In this document: positions 51,707-60,703 of the stretch, in pieces
Numbering within the stretch: the stretch's first letter is position 1
Layout of the letters: every line of letters begins with the position of its first letter
Source: Bryobacterales bacterium
Lineage (GTDB): Bacteria > Acidobacteriota > Terriglobia > Bryobacterales > Bryobacteraceae
Direction: 5' to 3'
Assembly (NCBI GenBank): GCA_016789905.1
Contig: JAEUQC010000196.1
Location: 1 to 64,000 of the forward strand
DNA length: 64,000 nucleotides
Notes under the pieces: model-generated
What the model was told of the DNA's origin: nothing
Seen by the model: only the letters and a program-made list of their open reading frames with translations
The model's database searches: none
Position numbers and translations under genes: made by a program

Positions 51707-52261
51707 ATGCTCGTATTGGCCTCTCAATCGCCCCGGCGCCGGGAACTGCTCGAACGCGCGGGCATCGTTTTCACGGTTCGAACCGCCGCGATCGATGAAT
51801 CGGTGCAGGAGGGCGAACAGGCGCAGCAGTATGTGCGGCGGCTGGCGGCACGAAAGGCGATGGCGGTGGTGCGAGGCGAGGGGGAGTGCGTGCTGGCGGC
51901 GGACACGACGGTAGTGGTTGACGGGGCGATTTTGGGAAAACCGGAAGACGCGGCGGACGCGGCACGGATGCTGCGGCTATTGGCCGGGCGGTCGCATGAG
52001 GTGATAACTGGGATCTGCCTGCGATACCGCCAGGAGTTGATGATCGACGCGGCGGTGACGGTGGTCCATTTCGGGGCGATGCGCGAGCGGGAGATTGCCG
52101 ACTACGTGGCGACCGGGGAGCCAATGGACAAGGCGGGCGCGTATGGAATCCAAGGGGTGGCGTCGCGCTACGTCAGCCGGATTGAGGGCTGCTACTTCAA
52201 TGTCGTGGGCCTGCCGGTGGAACTGGTGTGGCGGTACCTGGGCCGTCTGGGTTTGCGTTAG
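51707..52261 (+). CDS. maf: Maf-type nucleoside triphosphate pyrophosphatase
   Basis: 184 residues from the ATG at 51707. Maf signatures: LASQSPRRRELLERAG at the N-terminus, LAADTTVVVDGAILGKP and GKAGAYGIQG-like DKAGAYGIQGVASRYV. Maf/YhdE enzymes hydrolyse dTTP, UTP and modified nucleotides. It is convergent with the EVE gene, overlapping by 4 bases. Confidence 0.93.
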   Translation: MLVLASQSPRRRELLERAGIVFTVRTAAIDESVQEGEQAQQYVRRLAARKAMAVVRGEGECVLAADTTVVVDGAILGKPEDAADAARMLRLLAGRSHEVITGICLRYRQELMIDAAVTVVHFGAMREREIADYVATGEPMDKAGAYGIQGVASRYVSRIEGCYFNVVGLPVELVWRYLGRLGLR

Positions 52262-52668
52262 ATTTTCGATTTCGGGTAGCGGGCGCGGAGCCAGTCGACA
52301 AAATCATCGGGGCAGGGCATGGTGGATAGCCGGCTGTTCCGAACGAGGTCGAAGGAGGCGAAGAGGTTGGATTCCTTTATGGTCCGGAGCGAAGTGGGTG
52401 GGTCGAGGGGGGCAACAAAGGACATGTCCACGACCCAGGACTTCGAATTTTTGGGGTCAAGGCGGGGCGAAGAGGCGACTTTGGCCAAGCCAACGACAGC
52501 GGAATCGCCCATCGAGTGGTAGAGAAACACCTTATCGCCTTTGCGCATCGTAGAGATGTGGCGGGCGGCGAGGGGGTTTGTGACGCCGTCCCAGACGGTA
52601 TTCTTGTCGCGGGCGAAGTCAGAGACGGAGTAGGTTTCGGGGTCGGTTTTTGCGAGGAAGTAGGCCAT
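52258..52668 (-). CDS. EVE-domain protein
   Basis: 136 residues from the ATG at 52668; further in-frame upstream codons enter the divergent promoter and were excluded. The EVE/PUA-like pattern is clear: MAYFLAKTDPETYS, TVWDGVTNPLAARHI, RKGDKVFLYHSMGDSAVVGL and a late KESNLFASFDLVRNSRLSTM. EVE domains bind modified bases in nucleic acids. It stands alone here, without restriction genes. Confidence 0.9.
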   Translation of the reverse strand: MAYFLAKTDPETYSVSDFARDKNTVWDGVTNPLAARHISTMRKGDKVFLYHSMGDSAVVGLAKVASSPRLDPKNSKSWVVDMSFVAPLDPPTSLRTIKESNLFASFDLVRNSRLSTMPCPDDFVDWLRARYPKSKI

Positions 52669-52678
52669 GAGAGATTGC

Positions 52679-52744
52679 AGTACTAGCGCGAGGGCATATA
52701 CCGTACTGAGTACAGAATGCACAATCACCCTAGTGAGATACAAT
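52679..52744 (+). promoter_or_regulatory. Putative promoter and palindromic operator of the exopolysaccharide genes
   Basis: A near-consensus -10 box TACAAT lies at 52739-52744, 29 bases before the first start codon. Upstream, AGTACT at 52679-52684 and GTACTGAGTAC at 52703-52713 (five-base arms around a central G) are repeated palindromes 24 bases apart, the second near the expected -35 position. No clear -35 hexamer is visible, as could occur with an activator or repressor site. This is pattern reading only. Confidence 0.3.
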
Positions 52745-52773
52745 AAAATGTCGATAATAGCCTTGGGAGAACC

Positions 52774-53463
52774 ATGGCCATTCAGGATTGGGCCAGGGGA
52801 AAAATGATGGACGGAGAGAACAAAAAGATGCGGAGCTCGATGAGCAAGTTCTTCATTTTGATTGTCTTAGGCTGTATTTTCGCGACAAGCGGGTGGAGCC
52901 AGGAAAAGAAACAGACCACCGAACCGGTAAAGCCGGCGAATCCCCAGGCGGAACTACCGTCGCCGGACACACCAGCGGCGCCAGTCGATCCGAAGACGTA
53001 CCGGATTGGGCCTGAAGACATCGTATCGATCATGGTTTGGCGAGAAAAGGAGATGTCGGGGATGTTTGTGGTTCGGCCTGACGGACGGATTACGCTGCCA
53101 TTGGCTGGGGAGATGATGGTGTCGGAGTTGACTCCGGAGCAGGTGCAGGCGAAGGTGGTGGAGCTGTATTCGAAGTACATCAACAAACCGGAAGTAAGCG
53201 TTTCGCTGGCGCGGGTGGGGAGCAAGAAATACTACCTGGTGGGGCAAGTCAACCGGACGGGAATGTTCCCGCTGGTGGTGCCGACGACGGTTCTGGAGGC
53301 GATAAACTCCGCCGGGGGGTTCCAGGAGTTCGCCAACCGCAAGAAGGTGTACATTCTGCGGGGAGATAAGCGGATCCGGTTCAACTACGACGAAGTGATC
53401 AAGGGCAAGAACATGTCGCAAAACATTCAGGTGGAAAACGGGGATCACATCATCGTCCAGTAG
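52774..53463 (+). CDS. Polysaccharide export protein, Wza-like
   Basis: 229 residues from the ATG at 52774, with gggag 7 bases upstream; the better signal peptide (SKFFILIVLGCIFATSGWSQ) starts about residue 23, so ATG 52828 is an alternative. The Poly_export domain (TYRIGPEDIVSIMVWREKEM, VVRPDGRITLPLAGEM) is followed by one SLBB domain (YYLVGQVNRTGMFPLVVPTT). It forms the outer-membrane side of capsule or exopolysaccharide export. A Pro-rich linker follows the leader. Confidence 0.9.
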   Translation: MAIQDWARGKMMDGENKKMRSSMSKFFILIVLGCIFATSGWSQEKKQTTEPVKPANPQAELPSPDTPAAPVDPKTYRIGPEDIVSIMVWREKEMSGMFVVRPDGRITLPLAGEMMVSELTPEQVQAKVVELYSKYINKPEVSVSLARVGSKKYYLVGQVNRTGMFPLVVPTTVLEAINSAGGFQEFANRKKVYILRGDKRIRFNYDEVIKGKNMSQNIQVENGDHIIVQ

Positions 53464-53538
53464 GGCGGAGCGATTAGGGAATCCGGTGGTCACCCCTGGC
53501 GGGTGAGGCGATGGTTAGTGGAAAGAGCAGGAGTTTGG

Positions 53539-55221
53539 ATGCAGGCAATAGACAATTTTGAGGTTTCCCGGCGCGCGCCGGACTTTGAAGATTTTGTAGA
53601 CATGGCGCGGCGCCACAAGACGTGGATCTTCGGGCCGTTGTGGGCGGGGATCGTTATTTCGACGGTAGTCGCGTTTTTGTGGCCGGACACGTATGTATCT
53701 TCTGCGCTGATTCGAATCACTTCTTCGCAGGTTCCGGACCGGTATGTGCAGGCAAACCTCAATCAAGTTCTTTCGGAGCGGATCTCGGCAATCGCGCAGG
53801 GCGTATTGAGCCGCAGCACGCTGACGAACATCATTCAAACCCATGATCTGTATCCTCGCGAGCGGCGGCGGCTGCCAATGGAAGACATCATTGAGCAGAT
53901 GCGTAACAAGCACATCAAGATTGGCGTTGTGAACGTGCAGCAGGGTGGGAAGAGCGTGGGGGCATTCCCGATTTCGTTTCAGTACGAAAGCCGGATGCTG
54001 GCGCAGAAAGTGACGGCGGATATCGTAAGCCGGCTCATCAATGAAAATGAGCGGGAGACGATCATGATCAGCCAGACGACGACGGACTTTCTGACGACGG
54101 AAGTGGAGAAGGCCAAACAGCGTCTGGATGAGATTGAAGCCAAACTGGCGGATTTCAAGATTCGTAATGTGGGAACGCTGCCGGATGACCAAGGTGTGAA
54201 CTTCGCGGCGATGAATTCTCTGGATCAGCGGATTAGCCAGTTGAACGCGTCGATTAGCCGAGTGAACCAGGAAAAGCTTTTGATGGAGTCCAATCTGCGC
54301 ATTCTGCGAGAGCAGTTGGCGAAAGCGATGGAACAGGCGGCGGTGGTGCCAACTGATCCGGTAAAGGCACAGATGAAGAATGAAGAGTTGGCGCAGAAGA
54401 ACCGGGAGATCGCGGCCGGCGAGCAGGCCTTGACGCAGTATAAGGAGATGTACACGGACTCGCACCCGGAGATTCGCCGGATCGTAGCCAGCTTGGCCGT
54501 ACTGCGGCGGCAGCGCGACGAGTTGGTGCGGCTGGATAAGGAAGCGCGGGAAGAAGAGGCGCACAAGGCGGCGCAGGCGGAAAAATCGAAAGCGCCACGG
54601 CGTGTCCAGACGACCAAGGAGATGCAGGTCCTGGATGGCAATATCAAACAGATGGAATCTGTGATCCAGGCCAAGACGATGGAATTGCAGGACCTATCGT
54701 CGGAGATCAAGCGGACGACGCAGCAGGCGCAATCCTATCAGAGCCGGATTACCTCGGCGCCGTTGTCGAGCCAGGGCTACGCGTTGCTGAACCGGGATTA
54801 CGAACAGGCGAAACTGACGTACAACTCGCTGAAGATGAAGCAGGACGATTCGGCGCGAGGAACGGCGATTATCCGCAACAAGCAGGGCGAAACGTTGGAA
54901 CTGCTGGACCAGGCATCGCTGCCAGTGACGCCGTCGGAGCCGAAGCGTGAATTGATAGTCGCCGGGGGCGCGGCAATCGGGTTGTTGCTGGGGTTTCTGC
55001 TGGTAGGAATCCGGGAGATGAAAGACACGACGCTGAAGAACCTGAAGGATGTGCGCGCCTACACACAATTGACCGTGCTGGGATGCGTGCCGTTGCTGGA
55101 AGGCGACATTGTGGTGAAGCGACGGAAGCGAGTGAGTCTGCTCGGGTGGTCGACGGCGATTGTGCTGGGAGTTTTGGTGATGGGTGGATCCGTTGCCTAT
55201 TATTTCGCGACCAATAGCTAG
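53539..55221 (+). CDS. Chain-length/tyrosine-kinase partner protein, Wzz/GumC type
   Basis: 560 residues from the ATG at 53539, chosen because aggag lies 7 bases upstream; an in-frame ATG at 53503 is possible. One N-terminal span (WAGIVISTVVAFLWPDTYVS), a long coiled-coil (about 160-440) with a central GNVR-like segment (YEQAKLTYNSLKMKQDDSAR) and a C-terminal span pair. It is the polysaccharide co-polymerase that pairs with the next gene, a BY-kinase. Confidence 0.92.
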   Translation: MQAIDNFEVSRRAPDFEDFVDMARRHKTWIFGPLWAGIVISTVVAFLWPDTYVSSALIRITSSQVPDRYVQANLNQVLSERISAIAQGVLSRSTLTNIIQTHDLYPRERRRLPMEDIIEQMRNKHIKIGVVNVQQGGKSVGAFPISFQYESRMLAQKVTADIVSRLINENERETIMISQTTTDFLTTEVEKAKQRLDEIEAKLADFKIRNVGTLPDDQGVNFAAMNSLDQRISQLNASISRVNQEKLLMESNLRILREQLAKAMEQAAVVPTDPVKAQMKNEELAQKNREIAAGEQALTQYKEMYTDSHPEIRRIVASLAVLRRQRDELVRLDKEAREEEAHKAAQAEKSKAPRRVQTTKEMQVLDGNIKQMESVIQAKTMELQDLSSEIKRTTQQAQSYQSRITSAPLSSQGYALLNRDYEQAKLTYNSLKMKQDDSARGTAIIRNKQGETLELLDQASLPVTPSEPKRELIVAGGAAIGLLLGFLLVGIREMKDTTLKNLKDVRAYTQLTVLGCVPLLEGDIVVKRRKRVSLLGWSTAIVLGVLVMGGSVAYYFATNS

Positions 55222-55271
55222 GTTGCTGGCTATGGCGCAAACAGGAAATGCAATAGGCGAGGTCGAAAATC

Positions 55272-56234
55272 ATGAGTAAAGTTCACGAGGCATTACGACG
55301 GGCCGAGTTGACTGGCGGGGCCGTTCCGCCGGCAGCGCCAATGGGGGCGCCGCGAGGCGGTTCGCGAGGTCTGGCGGGCGCCGGACTTGGCACGCCCCAG
55401 GGCGCGCCGGCATACCGTTCCGTGGGGGTGTCCACTCCGACAAGTCTGTCGATGCAGGATGTGTTGGCTAAAGTGCAGGAGGTTCCGTTCCAGCCTTTGG
55501 CGAACGCCCATTTGCTGGATGCGACGCGTCCCAGTGAAGCGCCTGCCGAGGAGTTCCGGTCGCTACGCACGCGGTTGAACCATTTGCAGAGCCTGAGTCC
55601 GATTCACAACATTGTGGTCACCTCACCGTCGCCGGCGGAAGGGAAGTCGTTCACAGCGGTGAATCTAGCCCTGGCCGAAGCCCAGCTAACCGACAATTTG
55701 ACGTTGCTTGCCGATTTCGATTTTCGCAGACCCATTGTTCACTCGATGTTTCAAGTGGACCGGAGTCCCGGGATCACCGACTATTTGATGGGCAAGGCGG
55801 AGTTGCACGAGATCATCAAGAAGATCGCGGGCACGAACCTGTACATCATGCCGGCCGGGGAAGCAGTATTGAATCCGTTGGAACTGCTGAATTTGAACGA
55901 AGTGAAGGTTCTCTTTGACCGGCTGCCGACGGTATTCAACTGGGTGGTTCTGGATACGCCGCCGCTGCTGTTTGCCGCCGACGCGAATCTTCTGTCGACG
56001 CTATGCCATGGAACGGTGCTCGTGGTGCGAATCGGAACGACGACGATTGATTCGGTGACGCGTGCGATGCAATCGTTGTGCGAGAACAATGTGCTGGGAA
56101 TCGCTGTTAACGGAGCCCGCCGAGGCGAACTTTACAGCAAGTACACCTACTACCACTCCTACTACTATGCGGCGGAAAATGCCCGTGCTGAGGAGTTGCA
56201 AGCCGAGGCAGACGCCAAGAGCAGAACCGAGTAG
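55272..56234 (+). CDS. Bacterial tyrosine kinase, CpsD/CapB type
   Basis: 320 residues. Walker A SPSPAEGKS (G124, K125, S126), Walker A' LLADFDFRRP and VLDTPPLLFAADANLL (Walker B) are all present. The C-terminus has a tyrosine cluster, with Tyr at 288, 291, 293, 294, 297, 298 and 299, the autophosphorylation region of BY-kinases. It controls polysaccharide export together with the Wzz-like protein. The N-terminus MSKVHEALRRAEL is standard for the type. Confidence 0.93.
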   Translation: MSKVHEALRRAELTGGAVPPAAPMGAPRGGSRGLAGAGLGTPQGAPAYRSVGVSTPTSLSMQDVLAKVQEVPFQPLANAHLLDATRPSEAPAEEFRSLRTRLNHLQSLSPIHNIVVTSPSPAEGKSFTAVNLALAEAQLTDNLTLLADFDFRRPIVHSMFQVDRSPGITDYLMGKAELHEIIKKIAGTNLYIMPAGEAVLNPLELLNLNEVKVLFDRLPTVFNWVVLDTPPLLFAADANLLSTLCHGTVLVVRIGTTTIDSVTRAMQSLCENNVLGIAVNGARRGELYSKYTYYHSYYYAAENARAEELQAEADAKSRTE

Positions 56235-56295
56235 GCCGGAGCCGGGGATTTTGCCGGGATATGCTAGTATAAGCGTTTTTCGATAATAACCCTTC

Positions 56296-56895
56296 ATGGA
56301 AGCGGAACTACCTCCCCGCGAACACGAGCCAGAGGAGCAAGCTGGCCTAACCCCCGAGCCGCCGCCTATTTATCAAGAGGCGGACAGCCCGGCGGTGGCG
56401 CCGCCGCCGGTGTATATGGCTCCATTGCCAGGCCCGGTTCCGCGGTTGCTGGCCGGATTGGAGAGCGGAATCCTAGGAGCAGTGGTGATGATCGGCTGGT
56501 TTGCGTTGGATGCCGTACTGGAGCGTCAGTATTGGTGGGCGATGCTGAATCTATGGGGCGCCGGAGTGTACCACAACCGGGTCTTCTCGATGGGATTTGG
56601 CATGGCGACGCTGGCAGGGGTTTCCACGCACTTTTTTTTACATGGGGTGGGTGGCGCGATCTGGTCCCTGGCGGCGGCGCGGATGTCGAATTATTGGCTG
56701 CATCTGGCGGGGTCGCTGGTGGCCGCGGCCGTGTGGTACTCGGTGCTGATGTATGGCTTTTGGCCAGCGGTGGCGCCGGTTGTCAGCCGGATTTCGCCGA
56801 TCCCGGCCACGCTATTGGCGTACCTTCTTTTCGGCGCGGCGCTGAGCCGGAATGCACGAAGGGCGCGACAATTGGACGCGGTTTGGGAAACGTAA
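56296..56895 (+). CDS. Proline-rich membrane protein, function unknown
   Basis: 199 residues, not recognised. A 55-residue N-terminal part is rich in Pro and Glu (PPREHEPEEQ, PPPIYQEADS). Four membrane segments follow (ILGAVVMIGWFALDAVL, NRVFSMGFGMATLAGVSTHF, LHLAGSLVAAAVWYSVLMY, PATLLAYLLFGAAL). It lies 61 bases after the BY-kinase on the same strand and may belong to the export unit. No catalytic residues are evident. Confidence 0.65.
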   Translation: MEAELPPREHEPEEQAGLTPEPPPIYQEADSPAVAPPPVYMAPLPGPVPRLLAGLESGILGAVVMIGWFALDAVLERQYWWAMLNLWGAGVYHNRVFSMGFGMATLAGVSTHFFLHGVGGAIWSLAAARMSNYWLHLAGSLVAAAVWYSVLMYGFWPAVAPVVSRISPIPATLLAYLLFGAALSRNARRARQLDAVWET

Positions 56896-57045
56896 CAAAT
56901 ACGAAGTTTGAACCCGTTCCCCCGGATCAGGTAAACTGATTAGTTTGTGTGTCGAAACGTTCGAGTCTGCTCACCTGTGTGGAAACCGGGGGCTGGCCAG
57001 GCGCGTCACCAAGAGAGTCGCAGAGTGGAAAGGATCTACCGCTTA

Positions 57046-60003
57046 ATGAAGCATGCCGGGCTCGAAAGCCTGCAACTTCTGACAGTATTGTGTCTCTGTA
57101 TCGGAGCAGGATCACTCTATTGCCAGCAACCACCGGTTACACCTCCCAAACCCGCACCCGCGAAGCCGTCCACGCAGAATCCGTTTGAAACGGTTCCGCA
57201 GGCCGCCGAGCCGGTGAAGCCGGAGGCTCCAAAACCAACGCCGGCCAAGCCCGGCACACCGCAATTGGAGACGCCCAAGGCTGCCGTTGAACCGGCTCCG
57301 GGGCAGGTGGAAGATGTTGTGGAGCTCGTGGAATTTCGCGGTGCGCGCCGCGTTCCACAGGACACTCTGCGCGCGATGATCTTGACGAAAAAGGGCGATA
57401 AACTCGACGAAGAAACCCTGCACCGGGACTTTATGTCGCTCTGGAACACGGGGCGTTTCGACGATATTACGTTGGAGCGGGAGGCGGGGCGCACGGGCTA
57501 CATTCTCCGGTTTGTTGTGGTGGAACGCCGCATTGTACGGTCGATCAAATACGATGGCGCGAAGTCAGTGACTGTTTCCGAAATTCTGGACCGGTTCAAG
57601 GAGCGCCGTGTCGGCCTGACCGTGGAAGCGCAGTACGATCCGAATAAAGTGCAGCGGGCGGCGATTGTGCTGAAGGAATTTCTGGCGGAACGCGGACGGC
57701 AGTACGCGACGGTAGAGCCGGAGTTGCGTCAGATTCCGCCGTCGACGATGGAAGTGGTGTTCAAGGTGACGGAAGGGCCCAAAGTTAAGGTGGGCGATAT
57801 CCGGATTGAAGGCAACAAGATCTTCAACGACCGCACGGTGATCCGCGCGATGAAGAATTTGCATCCCATCGGTGTACCGCGCTCGATCCTGTTGGAAAAC
57901 ATCTTCGCCAAGACATTTGATTCGTCCAAACTGGAAGAGGACAAGCAGCGCATTCAGAGCTTCTATCAGGAAAAGGGCTACTTTACTACTCGAGCGGGCG
58001 AGCACAAGGTGAACATCCGCGACACGGGCGGTAAAGGGCTCACTATTCCATTGTTCAAGCCCAATAAACCAGGCAAGAAGGCTGATCTTACCATCAACAT
58101 GGAAGAGAGCCGGCTGTACAAGCTGCAGACGCTGAATGCCGTGGGAATGAAGCTGTTCCGGACACCGGAGACGATTCTCTCCAACATCTTCCAGATGAAA
58201 GTTGGCGATACGTTCTCGACGGCAAAGCTGCGTAAGGGGCTTGAGCAGATCCGCAAGCTGTACGGAGAGTTCGGCTACATCGATATGGTGCCAGAACCGG
58301 ACATCAATCCTGTGACTGGAACCGACAAGGTAGACTTCACGTTGAACGTGGACGAAGGCAAGCAGTTCTTTGTGCGCCGTATCGATTTCTCCGGAAACAC
58401 AACAACGCGTGACAAAGTGATCCGCCGTGAAATTCTGGTGGACGAAGGCGACATGTTCTCCACGCGGCTATGGGAACTTAGCATCCTGCGGCTAAACCAG
58501 CTAGGGTATTTTGAAGCGTTGAAGGAAGGCGAAGCGGCCGAAATCAAGCGCGATACCCGGACCAATACAGTGGACATTACGCTTAAGGTGAAGGAGCGCG
58601 GGAAGAACTCCGTGCAACTCTCCGGCGGCGTCAGCGGTATCGCGGGCAGCTTTGTGGCCTTCGGGTATTCGACGAACAACTTTCTGGGCCTGGGCGAGAC
58701 GTTGGGAATCAATAGCCAACTTGGCGACCGTATTCGCGACGTGACGTTCAGCTTCACGGAGCCATACCTGCTGGACCGGCCGATTCAGACCGGATTTACG
58801 GTCTACATGCAGCGGTTCAACTACGATCAGGCGCGCGAAGTGTCGCTATTGAGCGGACGCAATCTGATTCCGTTGTATCAGCAGTTGGGCACGAACAACT
58901 TGTTGAATTACGTGTCCAACGGGCGTGGATTCACGGTTTTCGCTTCCGGGCAGTTCCGCCGCACGTTCGCACGCTGGACGATGAGCTACGGCTACGACGT
59001 TTCAAAGATCCAGACTTTGACTGAATCGAGCACGCAGTATTTCCAATACGTCAACTTCCAGGGCCTTGGCGGTCCGAACCAGTTGAGCGGCATCCGGACC
59101 AGCAAAATTGTTCCTTCGTTCCAGTACAATACCGTGGATCATCCAATCACTCCGAGCCGAGGCAAGAGTCTGTTCTTCTCGACGACGTTTGCGGGAAGCT
59201 TCCTGGGCGGCAACGTGAATCTGATCGAACCGACGATCAGCCATACCATGTTCCGGGCGGGCCTGAAGAAAGGGCACGTAATCGGCTACCGGTTGCTGGG
59301 CCGGCTGGTGGCAGGATATGGGGGCAAGACGGCGCCGCCGTTCAACCGCGTCTATATGGGTGGTGAGAACGACGTGCGCGGGTTCCAGATTTGGGGCGTT
59401 AGCCCGATGGCCTACATCGCCTCGGAAGCGGCGGTGCCGGTGCTGAATGATGACGGATCGGCGAGGCAACAGCGCGTACTGCAGTCCGATGGCACATTTA
59501 CGTTCTCGCCGGTGACCCAGAACATTCCCACCTATCAGTTGATCTTTCCCGGCGGCGACACGCAGGGTGTGGCTAACTTCGAGTATCGGATTCCGATCTT
59601 CGGACCGGTGACGTTGGCCGCCTTTTTCGACGCTGGTTTGAACAAGATGTCTCTGCGGAGCCAACTGAAAATGAATCAGGACCGCGTCGACTCGTTGAAT
59701 TTCTCTCATCCGTCGGCGGGGTTCGACAACCGCGTGCTGGTGGCGCCTGGGACGGAAAAACTTCGCACGTCCACCGGTCTGGAAATGCAAATTATGATGC
59801 CCGTGGTGAACGCGCCGTTCCGGTTCTATTGGGCCTATAATCCGACAATCGTTCGCGAGTTCCTCCAGCCGCCGGTGGTTTTGGATCGCTCGTCGTTCCC
59901 AAACCAATCGACATTCGTCAACTCGGTCGCTACGTGGGGCCAGTCGACGCCGTTCTTCGAACAACGGAGAACATTCCGTTTCACGATCAGCCGCACGTTT
60001 TAG
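57046..60003 (+). CDS. bamA: Outer-membrane assembly protein BamA
   Basis: 985 residues from the ATG at 57046, giving a leader (LLTVLCLCIGAGSLYCQ). After an unusual Pro/Lys/Ala-rich linker of about 75 residues come POTRA domains (VVELVEFRGARRVPQDTLRA, VKVGDIRIEGNKIFNDRTVI, VRRIDFSGNTTTRDKVIRRE) and the Omp85 barrel with the RGF motif (GGENDVRGFQIWG). The last strand ends FRFTISRTF, a terminal aromatic. BamA inserts outer-membrane proteins. It precedes ompH, as in many Gram-negatives. Confidence 0.95.
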   Translation: MKHAGLESLQLLTVLCLCIGAGSLYCQQPPVTPPKPAPAKPSTQNPFETVPQAAEPVKPEAPKPTPAKPGTPQLETPKAAVEPAPGQVEDVVELVEFRGARRVPQDTLRAMILTKKGDKLDEETLHRDFMSLWNTGRFDDITLEREAGRTGYILRFVVVERRIVRSIKYDGAKSVTVSEILDRFKERRVGLTVEAQYDPNKVQRAAIVLKEFLAERGRQYATVEPELRQIPPSTMEVVFKVTEGPKVKVGDIRIEGNKIFNDRTVIRAMKNLHPIGVPRSILLENIFAKTFDSSKLEEDKQRIQSFYQEKGYFTTRAGEHKVNIRDTGGKGLTIPLFKPNKPGKKADLTINMEESRLYKLQTLNAVGMKLFRTPETILSNIFQMKVGDTFSTAKLRKGLEQIRKLYGEFGYIDMVPEPDINPVTGTDKVDFTLNVDEGKQFFVRRIDFSGNTTTRDKVIRREILVDEGDMFSTRLWELSILRLNQLGYFEALKEGEAAEIKRDTRTNTVDITLKVKERGKNSVQLSGGVSGIAGSFVAFGYSTNNFLGLGETLGINSQLGDRIRDVTFSFTEPYLLDRPIQTGFTVYMQRFNYDQAREVSLLSGRNLIPLYQQLGTNNLLNYVSNGRGFTVFASGQFRRTFARWTMSYGYDVSKIQTLTESSTQYFQYVNFQGLGGPNQLSGIRTSKIVPSFQYNTVDHPITPSRGKSLFFSTTFAGSFLGGNVNLIEPTISHTMFRAGLKKGHVIGYRLLGRLVAGYGGKTAPPFNRVYMGGENDVRGFQIWGVSPMAYIASEAAVPVLNDDGSARQQRVLQSDGTFTFSPVTQNIPTYQLIFPGGDTQGVANFEYRIPIFGPVTLAAFFDAGLNKMSLRSQLKMNQDRVDSLNFSHPSAGFDNRVLVAPGTEKLRTSTGLEMQIMMPVVNAPFRFYWAYNPTIVREFLQPPVVLDRSSFPNQSTFVNSVATWGQSTPFFEQRRTFRFTISRTF

Positions 60004-60055
60004 CGTCGCGGTAACTTTAGTACAATATTTCCACCGACCTCAGGAGTCTCCCACA

Positions 60056-60640
60056 GTGAATCGAATGAAGCTCTGGATGCCGGCACTGCTTGCCGGCGCC
60101 GCCCTCAGCCTGCCCGCGCAGTCGCCCACGAAGATCGCGATCATCCATCTGCAGAACGCCATCATCGGCACGAAGGATGGACAGAAAGCCGCCAAGGAAC
60201 TGGAAACGCGATTTATGCCAAAGCGGCAGGAAATCGAAAAACGGCAGGGGGAGATTCAGGCGTTGCAGCAGCAGCTTCGTGCCAGTTCCAACACGGCCAG
60301 CGAAGAACAGAAGAACAAACTGATGCGCGACATCGACGTTAAGCAGAAGGCTCTGCAGCGCGATGGCGAGGACGCCTCGGCTGAACTCGACCAGGAGCAG
60401 CAGAAGCTATTCCAGGAGATCGGCGGAAAGGTGATGGCGGTGATCGACAAGTACGCCAGCGATAACGGTTTCGCGGTGGTGATCGATGTCAGCGCGCAGT
60501 CGAGCCCGGTGCTGTACGCTTCGACGTCGGTGGATATCACTCGTCAAGTGGTGGAGACCTACGACAAGAATGCGCCTAGCGGGGCCGCTGCTCCCGCGGC
60601 GCCCGCCCCGGCCAAGCCGAAACCGGCGCCAGTGAAATAG
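60056..60640 (+). CDS. ompH: Periplasmic chaperone OmpH/Skp
   Basis: 194 residues from the GTG at 60056, with aggag 10 bases upstream; ATG 60065 is the alternative. Signal peptide (LWMPALLAGAALSLPAQ), then TKIAIIHLQNAIIGTKDGQK and a long charged helix (ETRFMPKRQEIEKRQGEIQA), and a C-terminal strand (GFAVVIDVSAQSSPVLYAST). Skp holds unfolded outer-membrane proteins for BamA. The tail is Ala/Pro/Lys-rich, similar in composition to the BamA linker. Confidence 0.93.
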   Translation: MNRMKLWMPALLAGAALSLPAQSPTKIAIIHLQNAIIGTKDGQKAAKELETRFMPKRQEIEKRQGEIQALQQQLRASSNTASEEQKNKLMRDIDVKQKALQRDGEDASAELDQEQQKLFQEIGGKVMAVIDKYASDNGFAVVIDVSAQSSPVLYASTSVDITRQVVETYDKNAPSGAAAPAAPAPAKPKPAPVK

Positions 60641-60665
60641 AATTCGTCCCGCAAGCGAATGAAGA

Positions 60666-60703
60666 GGGGGAGGGCCGCCAAGCCTTCCCCCCTTTCCTTT
60701 TTT
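60666..60703 (+). terminator. Intrinsic terminator of bamA-ompH
   Basis: GGGGGAGGGC / GCCTTCCCCC forms a 10-base-pair stem with one G-U pair and a 6-base loop (60666-60691), followed by a T-rich run (tttcctttttt). It lies 26 bases after the ompH stop and is the clearest intrinsic terminator seen in the window. Confidence 0.85.
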
